The notes: generated by a model from the sequence alone, not told the origin. Shown: positions 50,396 through 59,289, counted from the stretch's first letter. The stretch: DNA of 64,000 nt from Candidatus Methanoperedens sp. (GCA_027460525.1 JAPZAS010000035.1:1-64000), one strand, 5' to 3'. Translations and numbers: made by a program.

Positions 50396-51543
50396 CCAGG
50401 CACCAGATTCTTTTCAAACGTAGTTAAATTCTTGCATCCGCTTTTGGTGACCAGCACCACGTCCTCAAGCCTTACGCCGCCGATTTTCCTGTAATACAGA
50501 CCCGGCTCAACCGTGACCACTGCACCTGCTTTCAGCTCCTTTCCATTCTCGCTCAGGCTGGGAGCTTCATGGATGTCAAGCCCCACGCCGTGCCCGGTTG
50601 AGTGGATGAAGCCTTCTGTGAATTCGCCGCTTTTGCCCCTTGCGGTCTCGTATCCCCGCTCTTCGAGAAGATCGCACACGATGCCGTGGATTTCGCTTCC
50701 GCTGATGCCTGCTTTTATTTTCGCAATCGCAGCAGCCTGTGAATCCCTGACAGCGAGGTACATGTTTTTTAATTCTTCCGAAGGTTCGCCGCGCATCACA
50801 GTCCTTGTCATATCTGAATAGTACCTCTCTTTTTTTGAACGCGGAACCATGTCTATAACAATGGGTTCATCGGGGCGCAATTCTCCTTCCCCCTTCCAGT
50901 GAGGGTTTGCGCTTCCTTTCCCGCATGCAATAATGATGTCCGATGCCTCGGCGCCAAGTGAAAGAAGCTCCCTCTCAATGATCGCCCTTACATCCTCTGT
51001 TTTCAGGGGCGAATTTTCCTGCCACAGTACTCCGCGCTTTATTTTTGCATTTTTAATAGCAGTGAGCGCTTCTGCAAGCGCCTTTTCGCCTGTCTTCTGG
51101 GCATATTCTATGGCTTTGATTTCGCTTTGTTTTTTAATCTCACGCATGTCACGAAACGGGCTTTTAACCGGGACAACATCAAAACCATCCTTCCTTGTGC
51201 AATCAGCAAGCTGAACCGAAAAATTATACGGCACTGCAATGCGTTTTACATTCTCGGAATGGAGGAACTCGCAAATCATTTCGCAGTACGCGGCATCAAC
51301 ATCCTTGTGTGCCTTGAGCTTTTCCATTATGCTGTATTTCGAGGTAGGAAGCACTTCCCCGATTCTTGATTCTTTTCGCGCTCTCCCGAGTTCCATGTCT
51401 GAGACAAGAAGCTTCTCGTTCTTTGAATTAAGGTATATGAAAGAATCGTATGCTAAAAACCCTGTGGCATAGTACATGTCTGCATTGTGCTCGCTTTCAG
51501 ACACCATCAGGAAAGCATCGGCCTCGGGAAGATTCAGTTTCAT
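50392..51543 (-). CDS. pepQ: Xaa-Pro dipeptidase/aminopeptidase (M24 family)
   Basis: A 383-residue creatinase/prolidase-fold metallopeptidase. The C-terminal catalytic domain has 'PIVIDMVPRSKKERYYSDMTRTV', 'HSTGHGVGLDIHEAPSL' and 'AVVTVEPGLYYRKIGGVRLEDVV', which supply the five metal ligands. The N-terminal domain is the usual creatinase-like fold. It cleaves X-Pro bonds. It leads the pepQ-map-glycoprotein transcript. Confidence 0.93.
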   Translation of the reverse strand: MKLNLPEADAFLMVSESEHNADMYYATGFLAYDSFIYLNSKNEKLLVSDMELGRARKESRIGEVLPTSKYSIMEKLKAHKDVDAAYCEMICEFLHSENVKRIAVPYNFSVQLADCTRKDGFDVVPVKSPFRDMREIKKQSEIKAIEYAQKTGEKALAEALTAIKNAKIKRGVLWQENSPLKTEDVRAIIERELLSLGAEASDIIIACGKGSANPHWKGEGELRPDEPIVIDMVPRSKKERYYSDMTRTVMRGEPSEELKNMYLAVRDSQAAAIAKIKAGISGSEIHGIVCDLLEERGYETARGKSGEFTEGFIHSTGHGVGLDIHEAPSLSENGKELKAGAVVTVEPGLYYRKIGGVRLEDVVLVTKSGCKNLTTFEKNLVPG

Positions 51544-51583
51544 CTGTCACAGAAAGGAAATGATTGTACATATTACCTTCGGA

Positions 51584-52141
51584 TTAAATCCAGATTGTTG
51601 CGTATCGAGCCAGAAACATTGCCACCAGCGCCGCATACGGGACTGCGATATTATCATGCTTATTAACTGCACCTGCCAGCATCCCGAAGGCGCCCCCGAC
51701 GAGCGCTATCCAGCCTGCGAAATAAAAGCCTGATAACGATGCAGCAATGAATCCTGAGAGCGTGCCTTCCCATGATTTATTCGTATTAAATGAGAACCTG
51801 TGCCGCCCGTATCTCCTGCCCACCACGCCTGCAACGCCATCCCCGGCAGCAAGAGCTGCAATTGCGGCAAAACATATCTTTTCATCGATGAAAAACGAAA
51901 GGTAAAGAAGTGAAAGAACGGATATGAAATACGACAGGGGCTCGATAGAGAAATCTTTTAATTCGTTTTCCCTGTAAACCATGGAAAGAATATGCGGAGG
52001 AATTTTTTGTTTTAGGGCTTCGAGCATAAGATAAATAGCAAAACCCGATAACAAAAGAACAATCGTCTGGTTCTTCCCGATGAAGCCTGCGATTACCGGG
52101 ATTAAGACCCCGCCAATATGGATTACCTTCCGCAGCTGCAT
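51584..52141 (-). CDS. Dolichol kinase/DGK1/VTE5-type CTP-dependent membrane kinase-like protein
   Basis: A 185-residue polytopic membrane protein. 'RKVIHIGGVLIPVIAGFIG', then 'ALAAGDGVAGVVGRRYGRHRF...KSWEGTLSGF', is the SEC59/DGK1/VTE5 signature. Relatives phosphorylate dolichol, diacylglycerol or phytol using CTP; here a polyprenol or other isoprenoid alcohol is a plausible substrate (inference). ATG 52141 was chosen because it begins 5 bp after the RNase III-family stop and gives the family N-terminus. Confidence 0.82.
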   Translation of the reverse strand: MQLRKVIHIGGVLIPVIAGFIGKNQTIVLLLSGFAIYLMLEALKQKIPPHILSMVYRENELKDFSIEPLSYFISVLSLLYLSFFIDEKICFAAIAALAAGDGVAGVVGRRYGRHRFSFNTNKSWEGTLSGFIAASLSGFYFAGWIALVGGAFGMLAGAVNKHDNIAVPYAALVAMFLARYATIWI

Positions 52142-52145
52142 GATA

Positions 52146-52580
52146 TTAAATCTTGAACCATTCGATAATGGTTTTCCGGGAGGCATCATACCCCCCGTCA
52201 AGATAGATTGCACCTATCAAAGCTTCAAGAGTTTCGGCGAGAACGTACTGTTTTTCATTCGCTTTCTGTCTTATCTCTCCAAGACCCAGTTTAATAGAAT
52301 CCCCGATTCCGAGTTCCCGACTGATTCTTGCAAGCCCTTCCTCGCTCTCAAGTTCCATTTTCCGGTTCGTGATATCTTCCCGCGTCTTACAGCCTGATGC
52401 TATCAGTCGATCCACCAGTGCAGTTTTCAAAACAGCATCGCCAAGAGTCCGGAATATTTCCTGGTCTTCGCATACATTATTTTGCTGTTTTTGCTCATTC
52501 GCATAAGCCTTTCTTGTCAGGGCGCGGTTTAATAAATTTTTGTCTGAGAAAGTATAGCCAAGAGCATCTTCAATTGTCAT
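52146..52580 (-). CDS. RNase III-family protein with altered active site
   Basis: A 144-residue single RNase III domain without a dsRNA-binding domain. The signature region is 'FRTLGDAVLKTALVD', and the C-terminal motif is 'LAETLEALIGAIYLDGGY'. Compared with bacterial RNase III, the Asp of LGDAVL is kept (Asp48), but the acidic residue three or four before it is Arg44, and the Asp of 'ADxxEA' is Glu116; Glu119 is kept. Cleavage activity is therefore uncertain. It lies between the histone and the DGK1-like gene, close-packed on the same strand. Confidence 0.85.
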   Translation of the reverse strand: MTIEDALGYTFSDKNLLNRALTRKAYANEQKQQNNVCEDQEIFRTLGDAVLKTALVDRLIASGCKTREDITNRKMELESEEGLARISRELGIGDSIKLGLGEIRQKANEKQYVLAETLEALIGAIYLDGGYDASRKTIIEWFKI

Positions 52581-52591
52581 TATATCAAAAG

Positions 52592-52819
52592 CTATTTCTT
52601 TATCCTCGCAACCGCAAGCCTGATATCTTCTTCCTTGACCGTGGTACGCTTGGCATGTTTTGCAAGTGTTATGGCTTCACGCGACACTTCAATCCCATAA
52701 TCTTCAAGGATTTTTGCAAGCTCAATGCCTGCGTCATAGCTTACTCTTTCTGCTCCTGCCTTTCGGATAATGCGCTCAACCGGGGCAAACGGAAGTATTG
52801 GAGGAACCTGTCCAGTCAT
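52592..52819 (-). CDS. Archaeal histone
   Basis: A 75-residue histone-fold protein: 'PFAPVERIIRKAGAERVSYDAGIELAKILEDYGIEVSREAITLAKHAKRTTVKEEDIRLAVARI'. It is complete and has no tails beyond an 8-residue Pro-containing N-terminus. It wraps DNA as dimers or longer polymers. AAGGTGA precedes the ATG. A TATA box and an adjoining palindrome lie upstream. Confidence 0.95.
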   Translation of the reverse strand: MTGQVPPILPFAPVERIIRKAGAERVSYDAGIELAKILEDYGIEVSREAITLAKHAKRTTVKEEDIRLAVARIKK

Positions 52820-52870
52820 TTATTTTCACCTTTGAATTAAAATTTACAGTTGATTTAGTTGAAAATAACA

Positions 52871-52894
52871 ATATATATAGTTTGTCGAGACAAA
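52871..52894 (-). promoter_or_regulatory. Histone gene promoter with adjoining palindrome
   Basis: Read leftward: the perfect palindrome TTTGTC-tc-GACAAA (52881-52894), then the TATA box CTATATATAT (52871-52880). The histone ATG is 52 bp further on. The palindrome occupies the BRE position, so a repressor or activator could act there. Confidence 0.5.
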
Positions 52895-52930
52895 ATAAAG
52901 GAAGTATAAATTTTGGTCTTAAACTACCCT

Positions 52931-54694
52931 TCACTTGCCCCAGAAAGGATTCCCTCTGCGTTTTATCTCCATAAATGCCATGAGCGTCTCCTTGTCCTCA
53001 ATTTTCATGGATTCGAAAAGCTCCTGCTCTGCGATCTTCGCATGCTTCTCAGGCACGTCTATGTAAAGAATATCCCCTTCCTTTATCTGCCGCCCCACGG
53101 TGGGTCCATCGATAGCGACTGCAACTTCCTTGCCAGTCGCGGCTTCGCTTTTATTCTCATTGTTTTCCTGAATTCCTTTTATTGTTCCAACAACTACGCC
53201 GTTCTCCTTCATCACATCCAGATTGGTCTTTATCACACCCCCGAGAACACGAACGCCCACAACAGCAGGCTTGCTCTGCCGAAACGTACAGTCTGGCAGT
53301 ATCGTAAATCTGCCCGGCTTTATGATGGTCTCATAACGTTTTTTCTCGATAAGCTGCTTTTGCTCGCTCACCCATTTCTTGTAATCCTCTATGAGCCGGT
53401 ATATGACGTCGTTTATGAATACCCTGATATCCGAACCCATGAGCTCTTCCCTGGCATCGGGCAGGACAGCCACTTCAAATCCAACTATTACAGAAAAAAA
53501 CGGGTCTTTTATGGTCTTTACCTCAGCAACGTCCCGTTTTGATATATCGCCTATGTCAGCCCTGCGTATCGGTATATTCTCCTTCTTCAGCTCGTTCACA
53601 AGGGCTTCAAGTGAGCCGATGGTATCTGCTTTAATAAATATGCCGTTTGACTCTGTCTCAATCCTCACCGCATCTATCTCGGATTTTATCGCCGCCGCCA
53701 CTTCCTCGATATTGTCCGTAGCCACCCGTATCTGCGAGCCGGAAAGCGCGCCTTCAAGACCTGGGGCTGCAATTTTAACACCGGATGCCGCAACCACCTT
53801 CTTTACCTGCTTGAATTTCTCTTCAGCGCGCATCTCAGAAAGTGGTCTTGGTTTTAAAAGTGCCCTTATCTTCGTGGTTATGGGGTTTCCCCTGCTCCCC
53901 ACAACTACCGTATCCCCGACGTTTAACTCCCCATCGTATAATATCACATCAAGCGTGGTTCCCAAACCCACCTCTTCCTTCACTTCAAGAACGGTACCTG
54001 TCCCTGGTCCGACGGCTCTGTATTCCAGGTCCTTTTCGAGGAACTTTTGCGCCAGTCCCATCAATATCATGAGGAGGTCGGGTATCCCATCGCCTGTTTT
54101 TGCACTTACCGGGACCACGCCAATGTTGCGCTGGAAGTCACGAACCCTGTCGTACCTGTCCGAGCTGAACCCCATTTCATAGAGTTTTCCTATGATTACG
54201 TATATCTTTTCATCAAGCAGGGTTTTTGTATGCTCTGCCTGTTCTGGATACGATAGTATGAACGCCTGCCCATGCTGCGGGTTCCAGCCCGGGATCTTAT
54301 CAATCTTGTTTGCAGCCACGATAAACGGGGTCTTAAATCTTTTAAGGATTTCGATGGCTTCTATTGTCTGGGGCTGGAATCCTTCGTTTATGTCCACAAC
54401 AAGCACCGCAAGGTCAGAGAGCGCCCCTCCCCTTGCCCTGAGAGTGGTGAAAGCCCTGTGCCCGGGAGTATCTATAAAAAGCAGGCCCGGTACCTTTGTC
54501 TCGCCCTTGAAAATTGCTCCGCATACTCTTCTTATTACTTCAAGCGGTACTTCTGTCGCGCCTATATGCTGGGTTATCAGACCCGCTTCCCGCTCGGCTA
54601 TCGTGGTACCCCTTATTTTGTCAAGGAGCGAAGTCTTGCCGTGGTCAACGTGCCCCATCACGCACACGATGGGAGTGCGCAGGTTCTGAGCCAT
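52931..54694 (-). CDS. infB: Translation initiation factor aIF5B
   Basis: A 587-residue GTPase for ribosomal subunit joining. It has 'CVMGHVDHGKTSLLDKIRG', 'FIDTPGHRAF' and 'AANKIDKIPGW', then the domain II 'GTGTVLEVKEEVGLGTTLDVILYDG' and the C-terminal domains ending 'FMEIKRRGNPFWGK'. No intein. A TATA-like TTTATATAA lies only about 10 bp before the ATG, too close for normal initiation, so the real promoter may be elsewhere. Confidence 0.96.
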   Translation of the reverse strand: MAQNLRTPIVCVMGHVDHGKTSLLDKIRGTTIAEREAGLITQHIGATEVPLEVIRRVCGAIFKGETKVPGLLFIDTPGHRAFTTLRARGGALSDLAVLVVDINEGFQPQTIEAIEILKRFKTPFIVAANKIDKIPGWNPQHGQAFILSYPEQAEHTKTLLDEKIYVIIGKLYEMGFSSDRYDRVRDFQRNIGVVPVSAKTGDGIPDLLMILMGLAQKFLEKDLEYRAVGPGTGTVLEVKEEVGLGTTLDVILYDGELNVGDTVVVGSRGNPITTKIRALLKPRPLSEMRAEEKFKQVKKVVAASGVKIAAPGLEGALSGSQIRVATDNIEEVAAAIKSEIDAVRIETESNGIFIKADTIGSLEALVNELKKENIPIRRADIGDISKRDVAEVKTIKDPFFSVIVGFEVAVLPDAREELMGSDIRVFINDVIYRLIEDYKKWVSEQKQLIEKKRYETIIKPGRFTILPDCTFRQSKPAVVGVRVLGGVIKTNLDVMKENGVVVGTIKGIQENNENKSEAATGKEVAVAIDGPTVGRQIKEGDILYIDVPEKHAKIAEQELFESMKIEDKETLMAFMEIKRRGNPFWGK

Positions 54695-55031
54695 AGTGCT
54701 TTTATATAAATTTGTATGCTTTTTGTTTCTCTTTGCTATACCATAACCGCGCTAAGACGGTTATAAATGCCATAACATGCTATGACGCATTTAAACATAT
54801 TAAACTATTATTAAGGATATGGGACTTGCAATTATGGTGGTATCGGCGGCCAGGAGAAGTTAGTGAGGAGAACTTAGAGTTATGGTTCTTAAACGCAAGT
54901 ACAAATAGTTGGGGAATACCTGCCAGTAATTGAGTGCGCGCCCAAGCTCTATAGTTTAAACTTTAGCATCCAAAATCGTATTTTTCTGTGCAGTTTTCCA
55001 TGATACGATTCTTAAATTTATTCCCATCATT
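54695..55031. other. AT-rich interval upstream of infB
   Basis: About 340 bp with no convincing gene. A short rightward frame ending at 54933 has a Trp-rich, gene-like stretch ('IWDLQLWWYRRPGEVSEENLELW') but no plausible start, and may be a scrap of an acquired gene. TTTATATAA near 54703-54711 is the only promoter-like word. Confidence 0.35.
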
Positions 55032-55664
55032 ATGAGTATGATTAGTATCATAATATTTATATCAGAGGAAAACAAAATCTATCATATGTCAAAATTTTGT
55101 AGCGTTAATGAAATCCATGTCAAAAGAAAAAGCAAAGGAGAAGAGGTTCGAAGTTATGAAACAGGCGAACCTATGTTCATGAGAGGGGCGACTGCAAATG
55201 ATATTACAGGCTCTATAGATGGCAAGATTTCTTGTGGACTTCCAGCAACCCCTTCATCATACTGGACTACACCTGCCGTATCTAATGTTACAATGGTGGT
55301 AACCTCAACGAATTCTGCGCATTTGTCGAAGAATTTCATAAACAATACCAATTATGACTATACAAAAAAAAGCATCAATTTTGTCAATTTTCCAGAATTA
55401 ATGAAATTGGGTAGAGTATTAGGTTTAGTGACTGTAATAAGCTATACGGCTGTAATTCTTTTTATATGGGCATATGCAAATATACAAGGTTACGTGTATT
55501 TTTCGGCTGGAGAATCGATATTGTCGATAAAGTATCTAGAGTGGGTTTTTGGAATAATCGGGATTTTTGTGGTAATCGATTGCCTGCGAAAAGAACTGAG
55601 AGACGAAATAAGCTATAATAATAAAGAAAATATTAATTTTCATTACAAGAATAAAAGCCAATGA
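55032..55664 (+). CDS. Hypothetical membrane protein in an AT-rich insert
   Basis: A 210-residue protein I do not recognise. The first half is polar ('KFCSVNEIHVKRKSKGEE', then a Thr/Ser-rich stretch). The second half has two membrane helices (about 128-150 and 172-192) and a charged tail. The start is uncertain: ATG 55032, or 55086 with the cleaner N-terminus MSKFCSVNEI. Both its orientation and base composition differ from the flanking translation genes, pointing to insertion between infB and ndk. Confidence 0.5.
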   Translation: MSMISIIIFISEENKIYHMSKFCSVNEIHVKRKSKGEEVRSYETGEPMFMRGATANDITGSIDGKISCGLPATPSSYWTTPAVSNVTMVVTSTNSAHLSKNFINNTNYDYTKKSINFVNFPELMKLGRVLGLVTVISYTAVILFIWAYANIQGYVYFSAGESILSIKYLEWVFGIIGIFVVIDCLRKELRDEISYNNKENINFHYKNKSQ

Positions 55665-55885
55665 AATCAATTTATCGATTTTGGCTTATATTGATTCAGC
55701 CAGACAGATAATGATACGATTTTATACTTTCCTATTCGTCGAGAAACTGTAACGAGATCTCAACATGGAATAAGGGAAATTCATTCTTCAGTGCTTATTA
55801 GACTTGATGGATGGAAAAAAGTTACCAAAAGTCTTGAATAGGCTTTGGTGAGCAATCACATCAGACATGAAGCAGCTTTCTATAT
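55665..55885. other. Interval after the inserted gene, with a possible gene tail
   Basis: A rightward open stretch (55695-55841) translates to 48 residues ending 'SSVLIRLDGWKKVTKSLE', plausible as the C-terminus of a lost protein but without any start codon. It is probably debris of the same insertion. Nothing else is seen. Confidence 0.3.
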
Positions 55886-56335
55886 TTATTCGTACACCCA
55901 GGCTTCATCCACTCTGGAATATTCCAATATCTCGGAATCCTTGAAATGCATGTTTATTTCTTTTTTTGCCGCCTCAGGCGAATCGCTTGCATGCACAAGG
56001 TTGCGCCCGGTATCGAGGGCAAAATCACCACGTATGCTTCCTGTGGCTGCATTCGCAGGATTTGTAGCGCCGTTTATTGCGCGCATTACCGACACTGCAT
56101 TTTTCCCCTCAACCACCATGGAAACCGATGGTCCCGAGGTTATAAAATCGACCAATGAATTAAAAAAAGGTTTCTGGGAGTGTTCAGCATAATGTTTTTT
56201 GGCTAAATCCCTGGAAATCGTACTCAAACGCAGGGCTGCTATTTTAAGTCCGCGCCGCTCTATGCGTCCTATCACTTCGCCCACCAAACCTCGCTGCACT
56301 CCGTCTGGTTTGACCATCACATAGGTGCGCTCCAA
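55886..56335 (-). CDS. ndk: Nucleoside diphosphate kinase
   Basis: A 149-residue NDK. It starts '[28 protein letters not shown]', and the active-site His region reads '[17 protein letters not shown]'. It equilibrates NTP pools. In most archaea infB follows ndk directly; here about 1.2 kb of AT-rich sequence separates them. It is the last gene of L7Ae-S28e-L24e-ndk. Confidence 0.96.
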   Translation of the reverse strand: MERTYVMVKPDGVQRGLVGEVIGRIERRGLKIAALRLSTISRDLAKKHYAEHSQKPFFNSLVDFITSGPSVSMVVEGKNAVSVMRAINGATNPANAATGSIRGDFALDTGRNLVHASDSPEAAKKEINMHFKDSEILEYSRVDEAWVYE

Positions 56336-56345
56336 ATTCCCACCC

Positions 56346-56540
56346 TTAAGCTGCTGCTTTCCCTCTTGCTTTACGCCCAGCCTCTGTCCACCTGACCTTG
56401 CGGGGTATCCTGCCGAGGTCTAAATTCCTCTGGCATTTGGTTGAACAAAAATAGAACACAGTTCCGTCTTTCTTTGCATAAAGCTTGCCTGTGCCGGGCT
56501 CTATCGCCCCACCGCAGAAAGAGCATTTCCTTTTTTCCAT
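56346..56540 (-). CDS. rpl24e: 50S ribosomal protein L24e
   Basis: A 64-residue zinc-binding ribosomal protein. It has '[47 protein letters not shown]', with four Cys in CxxC...CxxxC spacing. It sits between S28e and ndk with 4-10 bp gaps, the usual archaeal order. Confidence 0.96.
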   Translation of the reverse strand: MEKRKCSFCGGAIEPGTGKLYAKKDGTVFYFCSTKCQRNLDLGRIPRKVRWTEAGRKARGKAAA

Positions 56541-56544
56541 GGTT

Positions 56545-56760
56545 TCACCTTGACATTAATTTCTTTGCTTCTCTTGAAGTCTCAAGCAGCATCAGGATAT
56601 CCCCTAATTTTACAGGACCTACAATATTGCGGGTGATAATCCTGCCCTTATCCCTTCCATCAAGTATCCTGCACTGTACCTGCATGGCTTCTCCATGCAT
56701 ACCTGTTTTGCCGACGATTTCGATTATTTCAGCTGGATACCCGTTTTCCTCGTCTGCCAT
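56545..56760 (-). CDS. rps28e: 30S ribosomal protein S28e
   Basis: A 71-residue S28e: '[62 protein letters not shown]'. The length and ending are typical. It is located 4 bp after the L7Ae gene on the same transcript. Confidence 0.96.
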   Translation of the reverse strand: MADEENGYPAEIIEIVGKTGMHGEAMQVQCRILDGRDKGRIITRNIVGPVKLGDILMLLETSREAKKLMSR

Positions 56761-56764
56761 GCTC

Positions 56765-57133
56765 TCACTTCTTCAATGCCTGGACTTTCTGCGCCACTTC
56801 TTCTACCAATTCTTTGCCCTTTCCCGGTTCTATTATTGCCGCTGCCCCGCTTCCCACGCTTAATCCGGAGGCTGCCCCGAGTTCCACCTGTTTTTTGACA
56901 TAGATATACGGTGTATTCTTTTCTTCGCACAGTGCAGGCAGATGCATCACAATTTCGGGCGGGTTCACGTCCTCGCTTATTATTACAAGTTTTGCAATGC
57001 CGCGTTCGATTGCTTTTGTGGCTTCGTTTGTTCCTTTCTTAATCTTTCCGGTATCCCGCGCCATCTCAAGGGCTTCTAATGCCTTATTGGACAGGTCGGC
57101 GGGAACTTCAAATTTTATGTACGCTTGTGCCAT
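56765..57133 (-). CDS. rpl7ae: 50S ribosomal protein L7Ae
   Basis: A 122-residue kink-turn RNA-binding protein, used in the ribosome, in C/D and H/ACA guide RNPs and in RNase P. It starts [22 protein letters not shown] and contains '[41 protein letters not shown]'. ATG 57133 has GGAG upstream; an in-frame start at 57172 would add 13 non-family residues. It leads the operon. Confidence 0.96.
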   Translation of the reverse strand: MAQAYIKFEVPADLSNKALEALEMARDTGKIKKGTNEATKAIERGIAKLVIISEDVNPPEIVMHLPALCEEKNTPYIYVKKQVELGAASGLSVGSGAAAIIEPGKGKELVEEVAQKVQALKK

Positions 57134-57208
57134 ATTAATTACTCCTTCAGGATTTTGTCCTTCATAATTCATTGATTAAAAGTATCGGCTTCACTACAGC
57201 ACCATGGG

Positions 57209-57219
57209 GTATATATTTT
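57209..57219 (-). promoter_or_regulatory. TATA box of the L7Ae operon
   Basis: Read leftward, AAAATATATAC lies about 75-85 bp before the L7Ae ATG, giving a leader of around 50 nt that carries the GGAG site. Confidence 0.5.
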
Positions 57220-57223
57220 GCGC

Positions 57224-58102
57224 TTAGGAAGTTTCTTCATTCACTACATTGAACAGGTCAGGTGAAGTTATCTTAATGACGGTATAATTTTCACGTCGGG
57301 TTATGTTGTATTGCGCAAAACCTCGCTGGGTGCTGTTTATTCTTAACCTGTTGAGCCTTGTAAAGTTGTTTGGGTTGATATTGAGGTAGGCTGTAGTCCT
57401 CTCGTAAGTTCCATTGATTGAAGTTCCGATACCCATGTAAAACTGGTTTGCAAAACTCACATTTGAATTCACTATCTGAAACTGTGCCGGCTCCACTTTG
57501 CTTAGCAGTCCTTCGTACGGGTCATAGGCTGTAGTTGTTTTATTCTGGCTATAGATGATGTTCAGGACACCAATCGCGGTTTGTGGTGGTGCAAGAATGA
57601 CTGGATTTCCCATTATATTGTACAACCCATTAAATTGCTGCTCTTGTCTTATGAGGATGGGGAGATCTGTGTTAGGTAACATAATATACTCAAAATCATT
57701 TTTTTCTGGAGACATCGTACTTAGCAGCAGGAATGAGCTGTTCTTACCGGATTGCAGGTTTGAATAATACACTTTTGTGGAACTTGAGTTATAGATCGAA
57801 TCTGCTTCGTTGATGACAGGAAAATTCTGCCTTGCCCATTGTGCCATCTGCGGCGTCATACTCTCAAGATCAACATAATCCGCAGTCACAACACCATACG
57901 GCGTCATGTTCAGTGCGTCTGAGATGGAATAGAGCGGCTGGTTCACAACCCAATATTCGGGATTATATTTCTCCTGCTGTGGCGGCACAGGTGTCTGCTG
58001 AGTCTGATCACTCTGACTTGTTACCATATAAGCGATAGGCACGATTATCATGATCAAAATCATGAAGGCGGCGAGCAATTTGTATGCATTCTGCTGTTTC
58101 AT
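57224..58102 (-). CDS. Secreted or membrane-anchored hypothetical protein
   Basis: A 292-residue protein with an N-terminal membrane helix (about 8-28), a Gln/Pro-rich linker ('SQSDQTQQTPVPPQQEKY') and a large exterior domain with several N-glycosylation sequons. Sections such as 'YGVVTADYVDLESMTPQMAQWARQNFP' and 'LSKVEPAQFQIVNSNVSFANQFYMGIG' look like a conserved methanogen family, but I cannot assign a function. ATG 58102 was chosen because GGGGAGG lies just before it. It is divergent from trpD. Confidence 0.7.
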   Translation of the reverse strand: MKQQNAYKLLAAFMILIMIIVPIAYMVTSQSDQTQQTPVPPQQEKYNPEYWVVNQPLYSISDALNMTPYGVVTADYVDLESMTPQMAQWARQNFPVINEADSIYNSSSTKVYYSNLQSGKNSSFLLLSTMSPEKNDFEYIMLPNTDLPILIRQEQQFNGLYNIMGNPVILAPPQTAIGVLNIIYSQNKTTTAYDPYEGLLSKVEPAQFQIVNSNVSFANQFYMGIGTSINGTYERTTAYLNINPNNFTRLNRLRINSTQRGFAQYNITRRENYTVIKITSPDLFNVVNEETS

Positions 58103-58140
58103 GCCTCCCCTAATTGCTGTTATCATATTAAAGGATAACT

Positions 58141-58186
58141 TTTATATACAATGTATTCATTTATACATTGACGTACAAGATTGTAC
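58141..58186 (+). promoter_or_regulatory. trp promoter with two palindromic operator candidates
   Basis: TATA box TTTATATA (58141-58148), then AATGTAT-tcattt-ATACATT (58150-58169) and GTACAA-ga-TTGTAC (58173-58186), both perfect inverted repeats over the expected transcription start. The second holds TGTACA (58182-58187), the word bound by TrpY in Methanothermobacter trp control (established knowledge). No trpY gene is in the window. Confidence 0.6.
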
Positions 58187-58196
58187 AGTGAGCATT

Positions 58197-59225
58197 ATGA
58201 AAGAATATATCCAGAAACTCGTCCAGAACCAGAGCCTCACGGCAGATGAGGCTGAAACCGCAATATCTAAAATCTTCACCGAAGCAAATGATGCACAGAT
58301 AGCTGCCTTTTTGACCGCACTGAAGATGAAAGGCGAAACGCCGCCTGAGATTGCAGGTCTGGCTCGCGGCATGAAAAAGGCTGCCAATATCATAAGCCCC
58401 AAAGTAGCTGGAATACTTGTTGATACATGCGGCACGGGAGGGGATTCCACGGGCACGATTAACGTCAGCACAGGTGCTGCGATTGTGGCAGCGGGAGCTG
58501 GCGTTCCTGTCGCAAAGCACGGCAACTACTCCATCACGTCGAAATCAGGAAGCGCAGATGTGCTCAAGGAGCTCGGCGTAACGATTGACTTATCGCCCAA
58601 AGATGTGGAAAATATCATAGAAAAAGTGGGCATCGGATTCATGCTCGCCCCGGTATTCCACCCTTCAATGAAACGTGTGGCTCAGATAAGGCGCGACCTT
58701 GGTTTCAGGACAGTGTTCAATATCCTTGGACCGCTTACGAACCCTGCAAATGCAAAGGCACAGGTGATAGGTGTTTTCGACAGTTCCCTGTGCGAAACGA
58801 TGGCGAATGTGCTGAATATTCTCGGGACAAAAAGAGCTTTTGTTGTACACGGCAGCGGGATGGATGAGATATCCAACACAGGCGAAACCCAGATAGTGGA
58901 ATTGAACAACAGCAGAATAACAAAATATACAGTGACACCTGAAAAGCTGGGCGTGAAACGCGCTTCGATCAGTGATATAGCAGGCGGTACGCCGGAAGAA
59001 AACGCAAGCGATATTGTAGAGGTGCTAAAAGGAAAAATGGGAGCAAAACGTGATATCATAGTCATCAATGCAGGCGCGGCTTTGCTTGTAAGCGGAAAGG
59101 CAGATACTCTTGCTTCAGGGATAAAAGCGGCAGCTCATTCTATCGACAGCGGCGCAGCCCTGAATAAGCTGAAAGACTTTGTGAGCGCGGCAGGCGACCC
59201 TGAAAAGCTTGCAAGATTTTTGTAA
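58197..59225 (+). CDS. trpD: Anthranilate phosphoribosyltransferase
   Basis: A 342-residue enzyme adding PRPP to anthranilate. It has 'DTCGTGGDSTGTINVSTGAAIVAAGAG' (the PRPP site), 'VAKHGNYSITSKSGSADVLKELG' and 'FMLAPVFHPSMKRVAQIRRDLGFRT'. ATG 58197 gives the family length; a longer frame back to 58050 would cross the promoter. It is the first gene of trpDFEG. Confidence 0.96.
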   Translation: MKEYIQKLVQNQSLTADEAETAISKIFTEANDAQIAAFLTALKMKGETPPEIAGLARGMKKAANIISPKVAGILVDTCGTGGDSTGTINVSTGAAIVAAGAGVPVAKHGNYSITSKSGSADVLKELGVTIDLSPKDVENIIEKVGIGFMLAPVFHPSMKRVAQIRRDLGFRTVFNILGPLTNPANAKAQVIGVFDSSLCETMANVLNILGTKRAFVVHGSGMDEISNTGETQIVELNNSRITKYTVTPEKLGVKRASISDIAGGTPEENASDIVEVLKGKMGAKRDIIVINAGAALLVSGKADTLASGIKAAAHSIDSGAALNKLKDFVSAAGDPEKLARFL

Positions 59226-59289
59226 TTTAAAAACCGCTGATAAACGCAGATGAACGCAGATTCTATGAAACTAAAGAGAGCAACAAACA

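Noticed and set aside
52931-54694. Intein in infB (a frequent archaeal intein host)
   Set aside because: The protein is 587 residues with continuous G-motifs and no insertion, so no intein is present.
54712-54933. 73-codon frame upstream of the AT-rich insert gene
   Set aside because: Only the second half looks protein-like and there is no promoter or ribosome-binding site; kept as possible debris, not a gene.
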